Source: Chitinophagaceae bacterium UBA1931 (GTDB lineage: Bacteria > Bacteroidota > Bacteroidia > Chitinophagales > Chitinophagaceae). From it: 64,000 nucleotides of DNA. The notes beneath the pieces are model-generated. The model was not told the DNA's origin. It worked only from the letters and a program-made list of their open reading frames with translations, and ran no database searches. Location: assembly GCA_002337125.1 (NCBI GenBank), contig DDFJ01000003.1:186001-250000 (forward strand), in the 5' to 3' direction. Of this stretch, positions 16,695-25,346 are shown piece by piece (the first letter of the stretch is position 1; each line of letters starts with the position of its first letter). A program made the translations under genes and the position numbers.

Positions 16695-17807
16695 ATGAGT
16701 AAAGGAAAAGTTTTAGTTGCAATGAGCGGCGGTATCGACAGCACCGTAGCTGCACTTATGCTTCACCATGAGGGGTACGAAGTGGTGGGTATTACCATGA
16801 AAACCTGGGATTATGCCAGCAGCGGCACAGGTGCAAAGGGTAAAAAAGAAACCGGCTGTTGCAACCTCGACAGTTTTAATGATGCCCGTGCAGCCGCAGT
16901 GCAGCATGGCTTTCCGCATTATATTCTTGACATCAGGGATGAGTTTGGCGATTTTGTCATCAACAATTTTGTAGATGAATACCTCAATGGCCGCACCCCC
17001 AACCCCTGTGTACTGTGCAATACACATATAAAATGGCGTGCCTTATTAAAAAGAGCGGATGCTATGAATTGTGAATTTATTGCAACAGGCCACTACGCAA
17101 AAGTTCACCAGCACGAAAACGGACGATATTATATCAGTAAAGGTCTCGACGATACAAAAGACCAGAGCTATGTTTTGTGGGGATTGGAGCAGGACTTATT
17201 GCGCAGGACTCTTTTGCCATTAGGTGGCTACCGTAAAACAGAAATCAGGCAGATGGCACTTGATTACGGATATCCCGAACTGGCCAAAAAAGCTGAAAGC
17301 TATGAAATATGCTTTGTGCCGGATAACGACTATCGTGGATTCCTGAAACGCAGGGTTGATGGTCTTGAAGAAAGGGTGAACGGTGGAAACTTTATTGATA
17401 AAACCGGAAAAGTGCTGGGCAAACACAAAGGCTATCCTTTCTATACAATTGGTCAGCGCAAAGGGCTTGATATAACATTTGGGAAACCTGTATTTGTAAC
17501 CGGCATTCTGCCTGAAACAAACACAGTTGTACTGGGCGATGAAGAAGATCTGAACAAAAATGAAATGCAGGTTAGCAAAATCAACTTACTGAAATACAGC
17601 TCAATTACACCGGGAATGGAAGCCATCACCAAGATCAGGTATAAGGATAAGGGGACTTTCTCAACACTGAATCCGGACGAAAATGGTATTGTGAATGTCC
17701 GGTTTTTTGAAGACGCCAAAGGTATTGCCCCAGGCCAAAGTGCCGTTTTTTATGAAGGCGATGATGTTATTGGCGGTGGTATAATCATGCGCCAGCCGGT
17801 GATTTAA
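16695..17807 (+). CDS. mnmA: tRNA-specific 2-thiouridylase
   Basis: A 370-residue MnmA with the PP-loop ATP-binding motif (AMSGGIDSTVAALML), first catalytic Cys in NPCVLCNTHIKW, second in YEICFVPDNDY, and DQSYVLWGL between them. The C-terminal beta-barrel closes with GQSAVFYEGDDVIGGG. It thiolates U34 of tRNA-Lys, Glu and Gln. In this family SGG(I/V)DS is the normal nucleotide motif, so it looks fully active. It is monocistronic by layout. Confidence 0.96.
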   Translation: MSKGKVLVAMSGGIDSTVAALMLHHEGYEVVGITMKTWDYASSGTGAKGKKETGCCNLDSFNDARAAAVQHGFPHYILDIRDEFGDFVINNFVDEYLNGRTPNPCVLCNTHIKWRALLKRADAMNCEFIATGHYAKVHQHENGRYYISKGLDDTKDQSYVLWGLEQDLLRRTLLPLGGYRKTEIRQMALDYGYPELAKKAESYEICFVPDNDYRGFLKRRVDGLEERVNGGNFIDKTGKVLGKHKGYPFYTIGQRKGLDITFGKPVFVTGILPETNTVVLGDEEDLNKNEMQVSKINLLKYSSITPGMEAITKIRYKDKGTFSTLNPDENGIVNVRFFEDAKGIAPGQSAVFYEGDDVIGGGIIMRQPVI

Positions 17808-17918
17808 TACAATGAAAAGCCGGATTTGACGTTATATGAACGCTGAATCTTAACATGATGCAGCATTAACAGCTCAAAAAGGCTCATTATATTTAAACCA
17901 TCGACTAACTTAGCTATA

Positions 17919-18728
17919 ATGAAATTCCATTTTTCCGATAAAGTACTTTTAAGAAAACTACTGCCGGGCCTCGTTGCCATGATTGTATTAGCGGCCTGTA
18001 ATAAATCCGAAAATCTCAGCTCAATGGCGTTACAGGATTTAAACCCTTTGGTAAAAGGCAAATACATCACCTACCGTGTCGATTCCCTTGTTTTTGTGAA
18101 TTCAGGTAAAACAGCCGAGACACACCGTTACCAGGTAAAACATGTTGTTGACCATGCAGTAACTGATAACCTCAGCAGACCGGCATGGCTCATTTATACT
18201 TATATTAATGATTCACTTGCAAGTGGCCCCTGGGTTCCTAACGGCACCTATATTGTTACAATAGCAGGCAAGCAACTGGAAGTTTATGAAAACAATATGC
18301 GGGTATTAAAGCTGATGCAACCAACAGTTGAAGGTTTTAACTGGAAGGGCAATACTTATTTATCTGATCATCCATTTAACCCTGATTTTCCAATGGGTGT
18401 CGATCTTGGCATGAGTTCATGGGAATTCACATACAAATCATTAAATCAAAAAGAGAAGATTGGTACTTTACAAATTGACAGCGTTACGACAATAACTCAT
18501 GCAGATATTGCAACGAATGTACCAATGCAGGTTGATACCAGTTATGCTTCACGAGAATTATCCCTCGAAAAATATGCAAAGAACATAGGGCTTGTTTACC
18601 GTGAATTTCAGTTGTGGGAAAACCAACCAAGAAGTACATCTACCGGATCACCTCCAAACGTAGTAATGTCCTACAACCCGGTTAGAATTGGCTTTGGTAT
18701 TAAAATGTGGATGGTAGATAGAAACTGA
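17919..18728 (+). CDS. Lipoprotein of unknown function
   Basis: A 269-residue protein with a basic N-terminus, a hydrophobic stretch and a lipobox LAAC (Cys27), so it is predicted to be lipid-anchored. The mature part is beta-rich with no motif I recognise. It begins 27 bases upstream of the S8 protease gene on the same strand and may be co-transcribed with it, suggesting an envelope role. Confidence 0.75.
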   Translation: MKFHFSDKVLLRKLLPGLVAMIVLAACNKSENLSSMALQDLNPLVKGKYITYRVDSLVFVNSGKTAETHRYQVKHVVDHAVTDNLSRPAWLIYTYINDSLASGPWVPNGTYIVTIAGKQLEVYENNMRVLKLMQPTVEGFNWKGNTYLSDHPFNPDFPMGVDLGMSSWEFTYKSLNQKEKIGTLQIDSVTTITHADIATNVPMQVDTSYASRELSLEKYAKNIGLVYREFQLWENQPRSTSTGSPPNVVMSYNPVRIGFGIKMWMVDRN

Positions 18729-18755
18729 TTTATACATTAGCTGTTATTCTTCTTT

Positions 18756-20738
18756 ATGCAAAAACAATTACTTCTGTTCTGTTTATTATTACTCAGTATT
18801 GCAGAAGTAAAAAGTCAGTTCACTAAAAACGTTGTTTTTTTTACTGATAAAAAGCCAACAGCTTTCAGTCTCAGTAATCCATCTGCCTATCTTTCTGCAA
18901 GAGCTGTTGCAAGAAGAACGAAGTATAATATTTCAATTGACAGTACAGATCTTCCGGTTGTTCAGCAATACATTGATAGTGTTTTGAAAACAGGAACGGT
19001 AACCTTGTTAGGCCGTTCAAGATGGTTGAATGCAATCATTATTCAAACAAGCGATGCTGCTGCACTTGCAAAAATCAATGCATTTCCTTTTGTAAAACAA
19101 ACAACCGGAGTTGCTTTGAGACAAGTGAATGGAAAATTATCAGGCGATAAATTCTTGCCCGTTCTTCCCTCACCTGCAGTGGTTAATCGTATTCAACAAA
19201 TAAAGGCTGATACATTTAATTATTCTGCATCGGCTTCACAAATAAAAATTCATAAAGGAGAATTTCTGCACAACATTGGCGCAAGAGGCCAGGGTATGCA
19301 AATTGCTTTTTTAGATGCAGGATTTACAAGCTATCCAACCAACCAGTTTTTCGATTCAACAAGAGCAAGGAAACAATTTCTCGGCACATGGGATTTTGTA
19401 CAAAACGATTCAATGGTGGAAGATCATTCGCATGGACTTGCCTGCCTTTCAATTGTTGCCGCATATAAACCCGGAACTTTTGTTGGAAGTTGTCCTGAAG
19501 CCGGTTATTATTTATTACGCACAGAAGATGCTCCGACTGAACAGATCATTGAAGAATACAATTGGGCAATGGGTGCAGAATATGCTGATAGTTCAGGTGC
19601 TGATGTTATTTCTTCGTCGCTAGGTTATACAACATTTGACAATTCTTCCTTTAATCATACCTATGCTGATCTGGATGGCAACACAACTGTTGCTGCACGC
19701 ATGGCTGATATGGCAGCAAAAAAGGGTATTCTTGTTTTAATCAGTGCAGGTAATGATGGTGATAAAACATGGCATTACATCAACACACCTGCAGATGCTG
19801 ACAGTGTGCTTACTGTTGGTGCTGTTGATGTGAACGGAGTTATTGCTGCATTCTCCAGTTTTGGCCCAAGCAGTGACGGACAGGTGAAACCTGATGTTGT
19901 TTCTGTCGGGTCAGGAACAACGATCTCAACTACATCCGGAACACTTGGATCAGGAAGTGGGACTTCTTTTTCATGCCCTAATCTTGCAGGACTTGCAACC
20001 TGTTTATGGCAGTTGTTTCCCGAAGTCAACAATATGAAAATCATCAGCACAATTCAGCGAAGCAGTGATAAATACAGTACTCCGCAGGTACAATATGGTT
20101 ATGGTTTGCCCAATATGAAAAAAGCAGTTGGCTTTTTACTGACTGATTTAGCAACAGTCAATGCTGTAGCAGCAAACTGTACAGTTACACTTTCATGGAG
20201 CAGCAAGGATATTAAGACAATGCTATATTCGGTTGAGAGAAAACTTCCAGGTGAAACAAGTTTTTCAAAAATCAAAACCATTGCTGCAAACGGAACAACA
20301 TTCAGCACACAACAATACAATCTGAACGATACAATTGCTGCCGGCATTTCAGGAACAGTAAATTACAGGATTGTACAGGTAATTGATACCTCTGCTGCCG
20401 GTTATGATGAATACATTATACAATCAGCTTCGGCAACTATTTCTACCTGCTTTCCATTAAGCACCTCTGATAATCAGAACCAGAAACTGATCAGCATTTA
20501 CCCCAACCCAACTCAGTCGGATATTGTTCTGAAGTTTACAGATACAAACAGCATCCGTGATTTACAGATTAACATTGTTTCAATGACGGGACAGGTGTTA
20601 CTGCAAAAAAATTATGATAAACCTGCTGGCATCAGTTCAGTTCTTTTACCTGCAAAATCATTACAGAGAGGAACTTACAATCTTGTTGTTTATAAGAAAG
20701 GAAAACTTTACGCAGTTAAAGAATTCATCAGGCAATAA
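18756..20738 (+). CDS. T9SS-exported S8 (subtilisin-like) serine protease
   Basis: The 660-residue protein has a signal peptide (residues 1-20), an N-terminal propeptide-like region, a subtilase domain and a C-terminal type A sorting domain. The triad is Asp187 in AFLDAGF, His226 in DHSHGL and Ser404 in GTSFSCP; Asn333 in SAGNDG is the likely oxyanion residue. The end (ISIYPNPTQSD, then GTYNLVVYKKG) is the T9SS signal, so it should reach the cell surface. No terminator separates it from the convergent methyltransferase gene, which ends three bases away. Confidence 0.93.
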   Translation: MQKQLLLFCLLLLSIAEVKSQFTKNVVFFTDKKPTAFSLSNPSAYLSARAVARRTKYNISIDSTDLPVVQQYIDSVLKTGTVTLLGRSRWLNAIIIQTSDAAALAKINAFPFVKQTTGVALRQVNGKLSGDKFLPVLPSPAVVNRIQQIKADTFNYSASASQIKIHKGEFLHNIGARGQGMQIAFLDAGFTSYPTNQFFDSTRARKQFLGTWDFVQNDSMVEDHSHGLACLSIVAAYKPGTFVGSCPEAGYYLLRTEDAPTEQIIEEYNWAMGAEYADSSGADVISSSLGYTTFDNSSFNHTYADLDGNTTVAARMADMAAKKGILVLISAGNDGDKTWHYINTPADADSVLTVGAVDVNGVIAAFSSFGPSSDGQVKPDVVSVGSGTTISTTSGTLGSGSGTSFSCPNLAGLATCLWQLFPEVNNMKIISTIQRSSDKYSTPQVQYGYGLPNMKKAVGFLLTDLATVNAVAANCTVTLSWSSKDIKTMLYSVERKLPGETSFSKIKTIAANGTTFSTQQYNLNDTIAAGISGTVNYRIVQVIDTSAAGYDEYIIQSASATISTCFPLSTSDNQNQKLISIYPNPTQSDIVLKFTDTNSIRDLQINIVSMTGQVLLQKNYDKPAGISSVLLPAKSLQRGTYNLVVYKKGKLYAVKEFIRQ

Positions 20739-20740
20739 CA

Positions 20741-21901
20741 TCAGGGTTTCTTCATTAACGCTGCAAACATCGAATCTGCTTTTACAGCATAACCTTTCAG
20801 CAACTGCATTTCATTAGTTACAAGTTGAAATTCGTTTTCCATCCACTTCACCATTTCTTCATTCTCTTTTCTGAAAACAGAACAGGTGATATAAAGCAAG
20901 GTGCTGCCACTTTTTAATGAAGGAATAATATTGCTGAGAATTTTTTTCTGCAGGTTGCAGTAATATTCAACTGTTTCCCGTTGAAAATAATGCAACTGTT
21001 CAGGTGTTCTGCCCCATGTGCCCGATCCAGAGCAAGGAACATCGGCAATGATCAAATCATAAAAACCTTTTTTGGAAACAGGTTGTGATAAATCAGCAAC
21101 GAAGCTTTTATAATTTTTTATGCCGGCTTCAGCAAAACGTTTTTTCAGGTTGACAAGAATCGTTTCACGCACATCACTTACTGTAAGTTCCATATTTTTC
21201 AGCAGATCAATGGCCATAATGGATTTACCGCCACTTGCAGCACAGCAATCCCACACCGTCATTTTTTTATCTGTGCTACTGATCTTTTTGATGAGCTCTC
21301 CCACCCTTTGTGAACTGTAGTCCTGCACAACAGCTTCTTTATTCAGGTTAATGACCTGTTCAATATTTGTTGTATTGGAAACAGCAATACATGTTTCCGT
21401 TTTCTGTTCAAATAAGATACCTGCAGCTGCAAGTTTCTTAAAAACAGTTTGCTGCTGTCCTGGCCTTATGCGCAGAAATAAATCTGGCTGAATAAAATGA
21501 TTCAACACAAATGCATCTTTATCGACTGCTTCACTGAGTTCATCAACAAAAGGAAACACAAATGAACTGTTGAATTCTTTATTCAGCAATTTCAGTTTTT
21601 CTTTCACATTCATCCATACATTTTCATTCCAGTCTGGTTTAAGATGCTGTAACAACTCGTTTGAACTTAGTGAACAAATAAATACAGCCGAAAGAAACCG
21701 TTCTTCTTTTTCTGCATCCTCAAACAGTTTACCTGAACGGAAATAACAATAACATAAATGAGCAATTGTTTTCCTGTCTTTACTGCCAAACTTTTTATTT
21801 GCAGAGAAAAACTTTTTCAGGAATGATGCAAATGGTTCAGCGCCGTTATAAGCAGAAACAATTTCAGCAGCTGAATTAATATATGAATGATAGCGGCTCA
21901 C
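20741..21901 (-). CDS. RsmB/NOP-family rRNA cytosine methyltransferase
   Basis: A 386-residue protein with an N-terminal NusB-like helical region and a C-terminal SAM-dependent methyltransferase. The SAM site is in WDCCAASGGKSIMA, motif IV is ADVPCSGSGTWGRTPE with one conserved Cys, and the catalytic Cys is in LLYITCSVF, followed by KENEEMV. It probably methylates C5 of a cytosine in rRNA; the exact site is not readable. The end of the gene nearly touches the S8 protease stop. Confidence 0.9.
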   Translation of the reverse strand: MSRYHSYINSAAEIVSAYNGAEPFASFLKKFFSANKKFGSKDRKTIAHLCYCYFRSGKLFEDAEKEERFLSAVFICSLSSNELLQHLKPDWNENVWMNVKEKLKLLNKEFNSSFVFPFVDELSEAVDKDAFVLNHFIQPDLFLRIRPGQQQTVFKKLAAAGILFEQKTETCIAVSNTTNIEQVINLNKEAVVQDYSSQRVGELIKKISSTDKKMTVWDCCAASGGKSIMAIDLLKNMELTVSDVRETILVNLKKRFAEAGIKNYKSFVADLSQPVSKKGFYDLIIADVPCSGSGTWGRTPEQLHYFQRETVEYYCNLQKKILSNIIPSLKSGSTLLYITCSVFRKENEEMVKWMENEFQLVTNEMQLLKGYAVKADSMFAALMKKP

Positions 21902-21955
21902 AATGCAAAGAAAGTAAACGAAAGCAAACGAACAGTGAATATGCTTGAAATAAAT

Positions 21956-21986
21956 GCGTCACACTAGTTTAGTGTGACGCTCTTTT
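21956..21986 (+). terminator. Perfect hairpin between sucB and the RsmB-type gene, T-run on the plus strand
   Basis: GCGTCACACTA (21956-21966), loop GTT, TAGTGTGACGC (21970-21980), then TCTTTTT on the plus strand. Read on the minus strand it is followed by ATTTATTTC, so it may also end sucB transcripts. The best T-run, however, faces a strand with no nearby gene. Confidence 0.8.
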
Positions 21987-22017
21987 TGCAAGTAACCGTT
22001 AGAAGTTACGAGGTGTT

Positions 22018-23235
22018 TTATACTTCTAACAGAGTTTTTACCGGATCTTTTCCAAACAATAACAGTTCTGGATTCTCCAGTAATTCTTTTACACGAACGA
22101 GGAAGCTTACACTTTCTCTTCCGTCGATTATTCTGTGATCATAACTTAAAGCAACATACATCATCGGCCGTACAACAACCTGACCGTTGACCGCAACCGG
22201 CCGCTCCTGGATTTTATGCATTCCTAAAATAGCACTTTGCGGCAAATTAATAATTGGTGTACTTAACAAAGAACCAAACACACCACCATTGGTTATGGTG
22301 AATGTTCCGCCGGTGAGTTCTTCCATCGAAAGTTTATTATCTCTTGCTTTACCAGCCAGTTCAACCACTTTCTTTTCAATATCGGCCATGCTCAGGCTTT
22401 CAACATTCCTCATTACAGGAACTGTTAAACCTCTTGGCGTTGAAACAGCAATTGAAATATCGGCATAATCATGATAAATAATTTCATCTGCATCAATAGC
22501 TGCATTCACAGAAGGCCACTCACTTAATGCAATAGCACATGCCTTGGCAAAGAAACTCATGAAGCCAAGATTTACACCATGCATTTCTTTAAACTTGTCT
22601 TTATACTTTGCCCTTGTTTCCATAACACGGCTCATATCAACTTCATTAAAAGTTGACAGCATAGCCGTCGTATTCTTGCTTTCAACCAAACGCCTGCTGA
22701 TGGTTTTACGCAGGTTGCTCATGCGCTCTGTGTGTACATTGCGGCTGTTAAGTTCGTTTGAATTGAAACTGATTTTGCCGGGATTTGAAATTGCCTGCAA
22801 TACATCATCCTTCAGAATCTTACCTCCGCTGCCGGAAGCCTTAATATTTTGCGGATCGATTTTTTTATCTGCAATGATTGCAGCGGCAACCGGTGTAGCT
22901 TTTATTTCGTTTGAAACTGCTGTAACCGGAGCCTGGGATGTTTGCGTTTGAGGAGCAGCTTTTACTTCAGCTGCTGGCTGAACTGCAGATTCAGGTTTGG
23001 GTGCAGTTTCATCAATCTGGCAAACCACATCGCCAATCTTAATGGTATCACCTTCAGCAGCACCGTGTTTGAGAATACCTGATTGCTCTGCATTTATTTC
23101 AAATGTTGCTTTTTCGCTTTCAAGTTCGGCAATAACCTCATCCCTCTCAACCCATGCACCATCGGGTTTAGTCCATTTTAATAAAGACACTTCGCTGATA
23201 GATTCACCAACCTGCGGAACTTTTATATCAATCAT
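22018..23235 (-). CDS. sucB: 2-oxoglutarate dehydrogenase E2 (dihydrolipoyl succinyltransferase)
   Basis: The 405-residue protein has an N-terminal lipoyl domain with the lipoylated Lys in ELESEKATFEI, an Ala/Pro-rich linker, a peripheral-subunit binding motif (ASGSGGKILKDDVLQ) and a C-terminal catalytic domain with the active-site block SYDHRIIDGRESVSFL. MIDIKVPQVGESISE is the typical succinyltransferase start. It works with SucA (33605-36343) in the TCA cycle. The genes are on the same strand but separated by about 10 kb and by terminators, so sucB needs its own promoter. Confidence 0.95.
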   Translation of the reverse strand: MIDIKVPQVGESISEVSLLKWTKPDGAWVERDEVIAELESEKATFEINAEQSGILKHGAAEGDTIKIGDVVCQIDETAPKPESAVQPAAEVKAAPQTQTSQAPVTAVSNEIKATPVAAAIIADKKIDPQNIKASGSGGKILKDDVLQAISNPGKISFNSNELNSRNVHTERMSNLRKTISRRLVESKNTTAMLSTFNEVDMSRVMETRAKYKDKFKEMHGVNLGFMSFFAKACAIALSEWPSVNAAIDADEIIYHDYADISIAVSTPRGLTVPVMRNVESLSMADIEKKVVELAGKARDNKLSMEELTGGTFTITNGGVFGSLLSTPIINLPQSAILGMHKIQERPVAVNGQVVVRPMMYVALSYDHRIIDGRESVSFLVRVKELLENPELLLFGKDPVKTLLEV

Positions 23236-23308
23236 ATAGATTCGTTGTTGTGAAGCAAATTTCGGGGAAAATTTAATTCGTATTAAGAAAACGCTGTCAC
23301 AAGATATT

Positions 23309-23337
23309 AAAAAAAAGCCCTTCAGGGGAAGGGCTTT
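23309..23337 (-). terminator. Intrinsic terminator upstream of sucB
   Basis: AAAGCCCTTC (23314-23323), loop AGGG, GAAGGGCTTT (23328-23337), followed on the minus strand by eight T. It ends the three-gene MORN/transglutaminase unit. Confidence 0.93.
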
Positions 23338-23345
23338 AACTGTAA

Positions 23346-25313
23346 TTACTTCTTTTCGAGAACAAGCACTACTTTATTAAAATCGGCCGAGGCATTGATC
23401 ACTTTAATAAAGTTATCATATTCCGACTTTGGCCAGCGTACCTGCTGGTATTGCTCACTGATGTTCACTTCCAGCTTATTACCGTCTATTTTGTATGAAC
23501 TGATGAAGCACATCGTTATTTTATTATTCGTGCTGTACGAAATATTAAAGTTCAGATCATCCGGATTTTTAACACGATACCCTTCAGGAATCTCAAGTAC
23601 AATTTTACGGTTGAGATAGTGCGGATAGTCAATTTCAATATCAAACTGGCGCTGATGTTCGTTGTACATTTCAACCTGTGGCCCGATGCATTCGCCAATC
23701 TTCAGCAAAATCTTATCGCCTGCACTTTCAAATAAATCAACCGATGCCATTTTCAGATTCACAATAAATGGTTTGTCTTCATCGGTAATTTCAAGTTCCT
23801 TGTTCTGAATTTCCTGGCTGAGAATATTTTCTGTTTTTGCAGAATTCTTCGCCATTTCTTTCATGAATGAGCGTTGCTCATCAGCAGGCAAAAAAATCAG
23901 CTGGGCTTTGTACAATGGTGCGCCATAACCGCTGTGAATATGCTTTGCAGTAACAAACGCTGTATCCATTGCTTTGTTGAAACTGATTACCGATTCAAGA
24001 TCGTGATGCGAACGGTTAACCGCCTCCATTGGAATCCCTTTCACTTCAGCCAATGCCGACTTCATTTCACCAACTTCAACAGGTACACAATACAATCCCA
24101 ATGTGCCTGCCCAAACAGATGGCACAAACGGGTAGCGATATAAAAAAGAAGTGGGTGCAATAAATTTCTTTAATGAAGGAAAATGCAACAACAGGTTTTC
24201 GGCATGATTCCAGTTTTCAAAACTTCTTTCAAGCACATAATTTTCACGATCGCCTGTAAAAACCACTTCATATTTTACACCGGCCCTTTGCAGCATGGCA
24301 CAGGTTAACCGGCCAATTCCTTTATAGCTGGCAATTTTGTTACGTTGTATTTTAGAGAAATCATTAAAATCATCACCTTCCACATCTTCGCCTGTTTTAA
24401 CAGTGTTCTTTACATAATTTTCAATCTTCCTGATTTTTTCTTCATCTGTTACTGCCGATTTAATATCAGCTTTCTTTAAGAAATCATCAGCCACATCAAT
24501 TTCCTTTTTGCTGAACTGGTTATAATTTTCATAGACATCTTTCGCCAGTTCATTCCATGTAAACATCCGCACATTCATTCCCCTGCTTTCTGCATAAGAT
24601 AATTTGTATTGCACCTGCTGAAGTGATGGCGTAATCATTGCATACTTCTCATCTGTATACGCCTGCACGTTTGCAGTATTGAATTTAAGCACACGGATAT
24701 TCTTTTCTTCATCCACAGTTTCCTGAGGCTGAATGCTGGTATTAAATCCCTTTGCTTCAAACCTGATGGTAGCTGGTGATACAAGTTCCCAGTATCCATT
24801 CATCAAAGGAATTTTAAACTGGAATATTTCTTTACCAAAAAACAGTGGTGTTCTTTTTATTGTATATGAATATTCAATTTCAGAACCTTTGGTTAAACCA
24901 TCAATGGCAAAAATTTTATACTTGCTGTTATCATCATCTGTAAAATCTTTAAACGCATCCTGCCCTACTTCAATGATTTTATTTTCAGGAGTAATGGTTC
25001 TTGCCCTGATCTGCATAATCTCCATGTCTTCACGAACAGGAATATAAATCTTGTTGAAGTTTTCAATTCCTTTCTCATCATTTACCCTGATGATTTTATG
25101 ATAAGAGCTGAAAAAATCAATTCCTTTTGTTGAAGGTACCAGCTCCAGCTTACGTTCATCTTTTACATACACTGCACTCTCTGCAGCAAATTCTTTTACG
25201 ATCTGGTGAAGAACAGGTTTATCGGTTAATGTAAAACCGGAATAAGATGTTGTTTGCGAAAACGAAACATTCCACACAAACAGGATAAGGACAAGCGACA
25301 GAAGTGATTTCAT
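23346..25313 (-). CDS. DUF3857 protein with degenerate transglutaminase-like domain (probable pseudoenzyme)
   Basis: The 655-residue protein has a signal peptide (1-20), an N-terminal DUF3857 beta domain (about 60-250) and a transglutaminase-like region (about 285-400). Aligned to the neighbouring paralogue by the shared (V/C)AM-L-(R/Q)-RAG segment, its catalytic Cys position is Tyr330 (in ASYKGIG, versus GDCKDK). The following His is kept (His370), but the Asp position is lost (FIAPTSF versus FMDATDS). It is therefore probably not a cysteine enzyme and may bind peptides or partner its paralogue, whose stop lies 33 bases upstream. Confidence 0.82.
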   Translation of the reverse strand: MKSLLSLVLILFVWNVSFSQTTSYSGFTLTDKPVLHQIVKEFAAESAVYVKDERKLELVPSTKGIDFFSSYHKIIRVNDEKGIENFNKIYIPVREDMEIMQIRARTITPENKIIEVGQDAFKDFTDDDNSKYKIFAIDGLTKGSEIEYSYTIKRTPLFFGKEIFQFKIPLMNGYWELVSPATIRFEAKGFNTSIQPQETVDEEKNIRVLKFNTANVQAYTDEKYAMITPSLQQVQYKLSYAESRGMNVRMFTWNELAKDVYENYNQFSKKEIDVADDFLKKADIKSAVTDEEKIRKIENYVKNTVKTGEDVEGDDFNDFSKIQRNKIASYKGIGRLTCAMLQRAGVKYEVVFTGDRENYVLERSFENWNHAENLLLHFPSLKKFIAPTSFLYRYPFVPSVWAGTLGLYCVPVEVGEMKSALAEVKGIPMEAVNRSHHDLESVISFNKAMDTAFVTAKHIHSGYGAPLYKAQLIFLPADEQRSFMKEMAKNSAKTENILSQEIQNKELEITDEDKPFIVNLKMASVDLFESAGDKILLKIGECIGPQVEMYNEHQRQFDIEIDYPHYLNRKIVLEIPEGYRVKNPDDLNFNISYSTNNKITMCFISSYKIDGNKLEVNISEQYQQVRWPKSEYDNFIKVINASADFNKVVLVLEKK

Positions 25314-25346
25314 ACTTATTTTTTTAAGGCAAATCAGTTACTCTGA

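Noticed and set aside
17804..18070. 88-residue minus-strand frame between mnmA and the lipoprotein gene
   Set aside because: It overlaps the lipoprotein start and has no motif or plausible start signal; the spacer itself holds nothing clear.
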